Shown here piece by piece: positions 59,419 through 64,000 of a stretch of DNA of 64,000 nucleotides; the first letter of the stretch is position 1, and each line of letters starts with the position of its first letter. The stretch covers positions 1,798,001-1,862,000 of the forward strand of contig NC_018027.1 of the NCBI RefSeq assembly GCF_000266905.1. Reading direction: 5' to 3'. Under the pieces are notes generated by a model. The model made no database searches. It was not told where the DNA came from and saw only the letters and a program-made list of their open reading frames with translations. The stretch comes from Mycolicibacterium chubuense NBB4 (lineage in GTDB: Bacteria; Actinomycetota; Actinomycetes; Mycobacteriales; Mycobacteriaceae). The translations under genes and the position numbers were made by a program.

Positions 59419-61008
59419 GTGCATCCGACCCGGGCGTTGCACGGCTCCACAGCGGGTCTGCGAAGAGCCGAACTGCTCGCCGCGATATCGCTGGCGATCG
59501 ACCTCGGTCTGGGCCAGCCGATGGAACACATGCTGCGGTCGTCGTTGATCGCGACCCGGCTCGCCGAGCGGATGGGTCTGGACGCCCAGCGCCGGGCGAC
59601 GGTGTACTACGCCAACCTGGTGGGCTGGATCGGTTGTCACGCCGATTCCCACGAGTTGTCGGGCCTGTTCGGCGACGACATCGCCTTCCGGGCGGACACC
59701 TACGGGGTGGACATGACCGGGCTGCCGTTCCTGCGGCTGATGCTCGGTCACGTCGGGCGGGGACTGCCCGGATGGGAACGCGCGATCCGCACGACGTCAT
59801 TCCTCCTCACCGCACGGAACCGGGTCGCCGCACTGATCCAATCCCACTGCACATCCGCTGGCGTGCTGTCCGATCGGATGGGCCTGGACAGGCAGGTGGG
59901 TGAGGCGCTGACGTGCATCTTCGAGCGGTGGGACGGCCGAGGGATGCCCAAAGGGGTTGGCGGAGAGAGCATCCCGCTCGAGATCCACATCGTCCGCTTG
60001 GCCGACGTCGCAGAGGTGCATCTGCGAAGCGGTGGCGTAGAGGGTGCTCTCGAGGTGGTCCGCGCCCGGCGCGGCACGCAATTCGCCCCGACCGTCGTCG
60101 ACGCGTTCGAGCGGGACGCCGCCGCGATACTCGACGGGCTGCTCGACATCGACGTCTGGACAGCGGCGTTGGCGCGGGCGCCGGATCGGGACCGCACTCT
60201 CGACAGTGGCGAGGCCGACGAATTGCTCAGGGCGATGGCCGATTTCGTCGACCTGAAATGCCCGTGCAGCCCCGGCTATTCGCGTGGCGTCGCCGATCTC
60301 GCGGCCGCGGCGGCACGCAGCATGCAGATGCCGTCGGCGGACGTCGTACGCCTCTACCGTGCCGGTCTGGTGCACGGCCTCGGCAGACTGGGTGTGTCCA
60401 ACCACATCTGGGAGAAGAAGGGGAAACTCAGCACGGCAGAATGGGAACGGGTTCGGATGTACCCCTACCTGACCGGGCGCATCCTGAGTCGCGTCAGCGG
60501 GCTGGAATCGGTGGTGTCGCTGGCGACCCGACACGAAGAGCGCATAGACGGGTCCGGATTCCCGCGAGGTGTCACCGGCGCGGAGTTGACCGCGCAGGAC
60601 CGTCTGCTCGCCGCCGCGGTGGCCTATCACCAACTGCTCGAACCGCGGCCGCAACGGCCGGCCCTCGACCGCACCGGTGCAGCAGAGCAGCTGAAGCAGG
60701 AAGCGCGCGCCGGACACCTCGACGCCGAGTCGGTGCAGGCGGTCCTGGCGGCTGCCGGACATCGGGTTCCGCGGCGCAGTCCCTATTCGGCGGGTCTCAC
60801 CGCCCGGGAGGTGGAGGTTCTGCGGCTCGTCGCCCAGGGCCGGTCCAACCGTGAGATCGCGGCCGAACTGTTCATCGCCGAGAAGACCGCCCGAAACCAC
60901 GTTGAGCGGGTCTACGCCAAACTGGGCGTCAGCAACCGGACACAGGCGAGTCTCGCGGCAATCGACCGTGGGCTGGTGGGTTTCGCGGGCGAGGCGGCCA
61001 CCCGATAG
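59419..61008 (+). CDS. tandem degenerate HD-GYP regulator with LuxR-type HTH
   Basis: About 529 residues. Two HD-GYP-like halves are visible. The first has ERWDGRGMPKGVGGESIPLE near residue 169; the second has HGLGRLGVSN near 318 and HEERIDGSGFPRGVTG near 371. The HD dyad in the second half reads His-Gly, so phosphodiesterase activity is doubtful. A LuxR-type HTH (LTAREVEVLRLVAQGRSNRE, then IAAELFIAEKTARNHVERV) closes the protein. It probably binds TGAGGC-N4-GCCTCA at 59240-59284 and 61028-61043. GTG 59419 is chosen because earlier residues are Arg/Pro-rich with no homology and the frame's ATG lies in operator B; the true start is uncertain. Confidence 0.82.
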   Translation: MHPTRALHGSTAGLRRAELLAAISLAIDLGLGQPMEHMLRSSLIATRLAERMGLDAQRRATVYYANLVGWIGCHADSHELSGLFGDDIAFRADTYGVDMTGLPFLRLMLGHVGRGLPGWERAIRTTSFLLTARNRVAALIQSHCTSAGVLSDRMGLDRQVGEALTCIFERWDGRGMPKGVGGESIPLEIHIVRLADVAEVHLRSGGVEGALEVVRARRGTQFAPTVVDAFERDAAAILDGLLDIDVWTAALARAPDRDRTLDSGEADELLRAMADFVDLKCPCSPGYSRGVADLAAAAARSMQMPSADVVRLYRAGLVHGLGRLGVSNHIWEKKGKLSTAEWERVRMYPYLTGRILSRVSGLESVVSLATRHEERIDGSGFPRGVTGAELTAQDRLLAAAVAYHQLLEPRPQRPALDRTGAAEQLKQEARAGHLDAESVQAVLAAAGHRVPRRSPYSAGLTAREVEVLRLVAQGRSNREIAAELFIAEKTARNHVERVYAKLGVSNRTQASLAAIDRGLVGFAGEAATR

Positions 61009-61027
61009 GGAACCGCCGCGGCGTTTT

Positions 61028-61043
61028 TGAGGCAGGCGCCTCA
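61028..61043. promoter_or_regulatory. TGAGGC-N4-GCCTCA operator C
   Basis: TGAGGCAGGCGCCTCA, perfect 6-base arms, 19 bases after the HD-GYP/LuxR stop and 74 bases before the ABC transporter start. It indicates the transporter has its own promoter under the same regulator. Confidence 0.8.
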
Positions 61044-61116
61044 TGTGGCGCCGGGCGCGCAGAGCCGATGATTGTTGTCTCACAGCAACATTGAGCTCCA
61101 TGGAGGTGCTTCCATC

Positions 61117-62826
61117 ATGACCGGATCGACCATCGAACCGACGGCGACCACGCCGTCGATCGACCCCCCGAAGCTCGGGCGCATCGATGCAATCGACATC
61201 ACCCGGCGCATCGGTGCGCGAAAGATCGTGCAGTCGTTGTCGCTGTCGATCGAGCCCGGCGAATTAGTCGCCATCGCGGGCGGCAGCGGAGCAGGCAAGA
61301 CCACGGTGCTCGAGATGCTCGCCGGTCTACAGCCGCCTACCGGCGGAGAGGTTCGGCACGACGGCGCCGTGGCCGGCGGGCGACCCGGCGCGGAGAACCG
61401 CATCGGCTATGTACCGCAGGACGACATCCTTCACCTGGAGATGCCGCTACGTCGCACGCTGCGCTACGCGGCACAGCTGCGGCTGCCGGCGGGGACGTCG
61501 ACTGCCGAGGCGGAGCGGACAGTCGAACAGACCATGATCGATCTCGATCTCATCGACCGGGCAGAAGTGCCGGTGCGTGCGCTGTCCGGTGGGCAACGCA
61601 AGCGGGCCAGCATCGCCGTCGAGCTGTTGACCCGGCCCCGCATCTTCTTCCTCGACGAACCCACCTCCGGGCTGGATCCGGCAACCGGCGCCGACGTGAT
61701 CCGCCTGCTGCGGCAGCTCACCCGACGCGGCGTCACGGTGGTTCTCACGACCCATGAGCCGGCCGATATCGAGCGCTGCGACCGCGTCATCTTCCTCGCT
61801 CGTGACGGTCATCTCGCCTTCAGCGGCAGCCCCGCCGAGGCGCGGTGCTATTTCGGCGTACGCGATCTCACCGAGATCTACGAGCGGCTCGCCGGCGAGC
61901 ACACGCCCCAACACTGGGCGCAGCGCTTCGCGCAGAGTCGCGACACCTCCGTCGCTGCAGCCCAGGCGACGCCCCGACCCGACCGCGCGACACGTCGAGA
62001 GGGCATCGGCGCTATGCGGCAATGGTGGATCCTCACCCGGCGCAATGTCGATGTGCTGCGACGGAATCGGTTGACGCTCGCGGTCCTGCTCGGCTCACCG
62101 GTGCTGGTCACGGTGATGATGGCGACGCTGTTCAGCCGCGGCGCGTTCGAGACGCGTAGCGCGTCTGACGTCGCTCCCGCACAGATCGTCTTCTGGATTG
62201 CGTTCGCGGGCTTCTTCTTCGGCCTTACCTACGGCCTGCTCCAGATCGTCGGGGAGGTCGCCGTGTTCCGGCGCGAGCGGTTGGCCGGGCTGAGCGTGAC
62301 CGCCTACGTGGCATCCAAAGTCGCTGCGCTGCTTCCTGTGCTGGCCGGCGTCAGCGCAGTGCTGCTCGGGGTACTGCGGGGTCTCGGCCGGCTTCCCGCG
62401 GCCGGCTGGCACGTCTACGCCGTGCTGTTCGCGACCATCCTCATCGAGGCGACGTCGGCGCTGGCACTCGGCCTGCTCGCGTCGGCCGCCGTCTCCAACG
62501 CCGCACAGGCCGCGCTGGCCCTGCCGATGCTCTGCTTCCCGCAGGTTCTGTTCGGCGGCGCCATCGTGCCGGTCGACCAGATGGCCACGCCGGGACGATG
62601 GATGAGCCTGGTGCTGTCCAACCGCCACGCGTTCGACGCGCTGGGTCGTGACCTCGATCTCGACCGGTACACCGCCACGCTGCCGGCCATGTCGGCATAT
62701 CGCGAGACCTTCCAGGGCGGCACCGCGGCCAGTGTCCTCGCGCTCGCCACGTTCGCCGTAGTGCTGGCGGTGATCACCGTGTGGGTGCTGCGGCGACGGA
62801 CTGCCCCGGGCGCCGCTCGGCGATGA
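61117..62826 (+). CDS. ABCG-type ABC transporter, fused ATPase and permease
   Basis: A 569-residue half-transporter. Nucleotide-binding domain first: Walker A in GGSGAGKTT (about residues 70-78), signature ALSGGQRKR, Walker B IFFLDEPTSGLDP, His-switch in TTHEPAD. An ABC-2-type membrane domain with about six helices occupies the C-terminal ~260 residues, as in ABCG/White exporters. It likely exports a lipid or small hydrophobic molecule as a homodimer. ATG 61117 follows GGAGG. Operator C lies upstream, so it is probably controlled by the HD-GYP/LuxR protein. Substrate unknown. Confidence 0.92.
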   Translation: MTGSTIEPTATTPSIDPPKLGRIDAIDITRRIGARKIVQSLSLSIEPGELVAIAGGSGAGKTTVLEMLAGLQPPTGGEVRHDGAVAGGRPGAENRIGYVPQDDILHLEMPLRRTLRYAAQLRLPAGTSTAEAERTVEQTMIDLDLIDRAEVPVRALSGGQRKRASIAVELLTRPRIFFLDEPTSGLDPATGADVIRLLRQLTRRGVTVVLTTHEPADIERCDRVIFLARDGHLAFSGSPAEARCYFGVRDLTEIYERLAGEHTPQHWAQRFAQSRDTSVAAAQATPRPDRATRREGIGAMRQWWILTRRNVDVLRRNRLTLAVLLGSPVLVTVMMATLFSRGAFETRSASDVAPAQIVFWIAFAGFFFGLTYGLLQIVGEVAVFRRERLAGLSVTAYVASKVAALLPVLAGVSAVLLGVLRGLGRLPAAGWHVYAVLFATILIEATSALALGLLASAAVSNAAQAALALPMLCFPQVLFGGAIVPVDQMATPGRWMSLVLSNRHAFDALGRDLDLDRYTATLPAMSAYRETFQGGTAASVLALATFAVVLAVITVWVLRRRTAPGAARR

Positions 62827-62913
62827 AGGGCCGGCCGGGCGCGGACCGCACATCGTGCGGCCCGCGCTTCCGAGCGCCGGACCTGGACAACTATCCGGTA
62901 CCAGCGTTCCCAG

Positions 62914-62919
62914 GTACAG
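62914..62919 (+). promoter_or_regulatory. -10 element, leaderless monooxygenase
   Basis: GGTACAGT with the hexamer TACAGT ending eight bases before the ATG at 62928, mirroring the promoter of the TetR at 57685. Confidence 0.5.
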
Positions 62920-62927
62920 TCGGAATC

Positions 62928-64000
62928 ATGACAGTTGCCGAGCAGGTCGAGGACGTCACCGCAGGGCAGACACCCGTGCGGACGCGCGCACTGATCATCG
63001 GCTCCGGCTTCTCCGGGCTGGGGATGGCGATCGAACTGCAGCGTCGCGGCGTCGAATTCGTGATCGTCGAGAAGGCCGACGAGATCGGCGGCACCTGGCG
63101 CGACAACACCTACCCGGGATGCGCGTGCGACATTCCGTCGCACATGTACTCCTTCTCGTTCGAGCCCAAGCCGGACTGGACGCACATGTGGTCCTTCCAG
63201 CCCGAGATCCAGGACTATCTCCTCGGCATCACCGAGAAGTACGGGCTTCGGCGCTATATCCGGTTCGACGCGCATGTGGACCGGGCGCAATGGGACGACG
63301 ACGAGATGCGCTGGCACGTCTACACCGAGGACGGTCAGGAATTCATCGCGCAGTTCGTCATCTCCGGGGCCGGCGGCCTGCACATCCCGTTGATCCCGGA
63401 GTTCGACGGCCTCGACGACTTCATGGCCGCCGGCAAGTCCGCATTCCACTCGGCGCAGTGGGACCACGGCGTGGACATCAAAGGTAAGCGCGTCGCGGTC
63501 ATCGGCACCGGCGCCAGCGCCATCCAGATCGTGCCGGAGATCGTCTCCGACGTCGCCGAACTGCAGCTCTACCAACGCACTCCGGCCTGGGTGATGCCGC
63601 GGCCCAACAACCCGATCCCCGAGGGCCTGCAGCGGATCTTCGCCACTGTGCCCGGAACACGGGCGGCGATGCGCGCAGGCATCTACTGGTTGCACGAAGC
63701 GGTCGGCTTCGCGATGACGCAACAACCGAAGTTGCTCAAGCTCGGCGAGCTGGCCGGCAAGTGGAACATCCGGCGCTCGATCAAAGACCGTGAACTGCGC
63801 CGCAAGCTCACACCGGACTACCGCGCCGGCTGCAAGCGAATCCTCAACTCGGACAACTACTATCGCGGCATCGCGGACCCGAAGACCGACGTGATCACCG
63901 ACCGGATCGCCCGCTTCACCGCCGACGGCATCGTGACCGCCGACGGCACAGAACGCCCGGTGGACGTCGTCGTGTTCGCCACCGGCTTCCACGTGACGGA
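62928..64000 (+). CDS. flavin-containing monooxygenase, Baeyer-Villiger type (Rv3049c-like), partial
   Basis: At least 357 residues, truncated by the window end. IIGSGFSGLGMAIEL is the FAD motif, GGTWRDNTYPGCACDIPSHMY the second family motif, and FHSAQWDHG carries the fingerprint His. AVIGTGASAIQIVPEI is the NADPH Rossmann motif. By recall it corresponds to M. tuberculosis Rv3049c, next to Rv3050c and nrdF2/nrdE genes. Unlike the monooxygenase at 21606, the catalytic-fingerprint His is intact. ATG 62928 with a -10 eight bases upstream suggests a leaderless transcript. Substrate unknown. Confidence 0.92.
   Translation, partial: MTVAEQVEDVTAGQTPVRTRALIIGSGFSGLGMAIELQRRGVEFVIVEKADEIGGTWRDNTYPGCACDIPSHMYSFSFEPKPDWTHMWSFQPEIQDYLLGITEKYGLRRYIRFDAHVDRAQWDDDEMRWHVYTEDGQEFIAQFVISGAGGLHIPLIPEFDGLDDFMAAGKSAFHSAQWDHGVDIKGKRVAVIGTGASAIQIVPEIVSDVAELQLYQRTPAWVMPRPNNPIPEGLQRIFATVPGTRAAMRAGIYWLHEAVGFAMTQQPKLLKLGELAGKWNIRRSIKDRELRRKLTPDYRAGCKRILNSDNYYRGIADPKTDVITDRIARFTADGIVTADGTERPVDVVVFATGFHVT

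Overview
The window is high-GC, densely packed actinobacterial DNA with many GTG starts and many ATGA/GTGA stop-start overlaps. It looks like a fast-growing, environmental Mycobacterium/Mycolicibacterium. Two things support this. The gene order cstA, ligB ... cyp136, TetR, SDR, dinB2, TetR, FMN reductase, nrdH-nrdI-nrdE ... TetR, flavin monooxygenase follows, as I recall it, the M. tuberculosis Rv3063-Rv3049c neighbourhood. Two F420-dependent enzymes also resemble families named after M. smegmatis MSMEG_2249 and MSMEG_2256. These identifications are from memory; no search was run. I see no rRNA, tRNA, CRISPR array, phage or insertion sequence.

Region 1 (1-30.8 kb) is a catabolic island. It holds two FadD19-like acyl-CoA synthetases, two amidohydrolases, a tandem acyl-CoA dehydrogenase pair, a thiolase-like lipid-transfer protein, a CaiB-type CoA-transferase, an aldehyde dehydrogenase, two P450s, a KshA-like Rieske oxygenase, a Baeyer-Villiger-type monooxygenase, an alpha/beta hydrolase, two F420-dependent oxidoreductases, an acyl-CoA carboxyltransferase and an MFS importer. 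The set suggests uptake, oxygenation, ring opening and CoA-dependent beta-oxidation of an alicyclic or steroid/terpenoid-like substrate; the substrate is inferred. Five promoter regions, mostly divergent, carry versions of one palindrome, TACTGTAA-N3-TTACAGTA. This implies a single TetR-type regulon whose regulator is not recognisable in the window. A NYN-domain protein, a molybdopterin oxidoreductase, a ketosynthase-sulfotransferase pair and a large secreted repeat protein sit inside the island without that motif.

Region 2 (30.8-43.7 kb) is mixed metabolism: CstA with its small YbdD partner, DNA ligase LigB, a membrane-anchored sulfite-oxidase-type enzyme, an SDR, an aminoglycoside-phosphotransferase-like protein, a TauE-type permease, a short leader peptide with alternative hairpins ahead of an orphan LeuA-regulatory-domain protein, a MarR regulator, and a glucose dehydrogenase-GH15 pair.

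Region 3 (43.7-53.7 kb) is the conserved cyp136-to-nrdE block, with local operators for both TetR regulators and tandem NrdR boxes ahead of nrdHIE. An AAA ATPase is inserted between the SDR and dinB2.

Region 4 (53.7-64 kb) separates nrdE from the conserved TetR and flavin-monooxygenase genes by inserted material. This includes a DUF5997 protein beside a LysR effector domain lacking an HTH, two VOC proteins, and a geranylgeranyl-reductase-like flavoprotein. Between the TetR and the monooxygenase lies a signalling module: a class III cyclase, a tandem degenerate HD-GYP/LuxR regulator and an ABCG-type transporter. Three copies of TGAGGC-N4-GCCTCA link these genes. This module and the TACTGTAA regulon are the best candidates for undescribed systems here.
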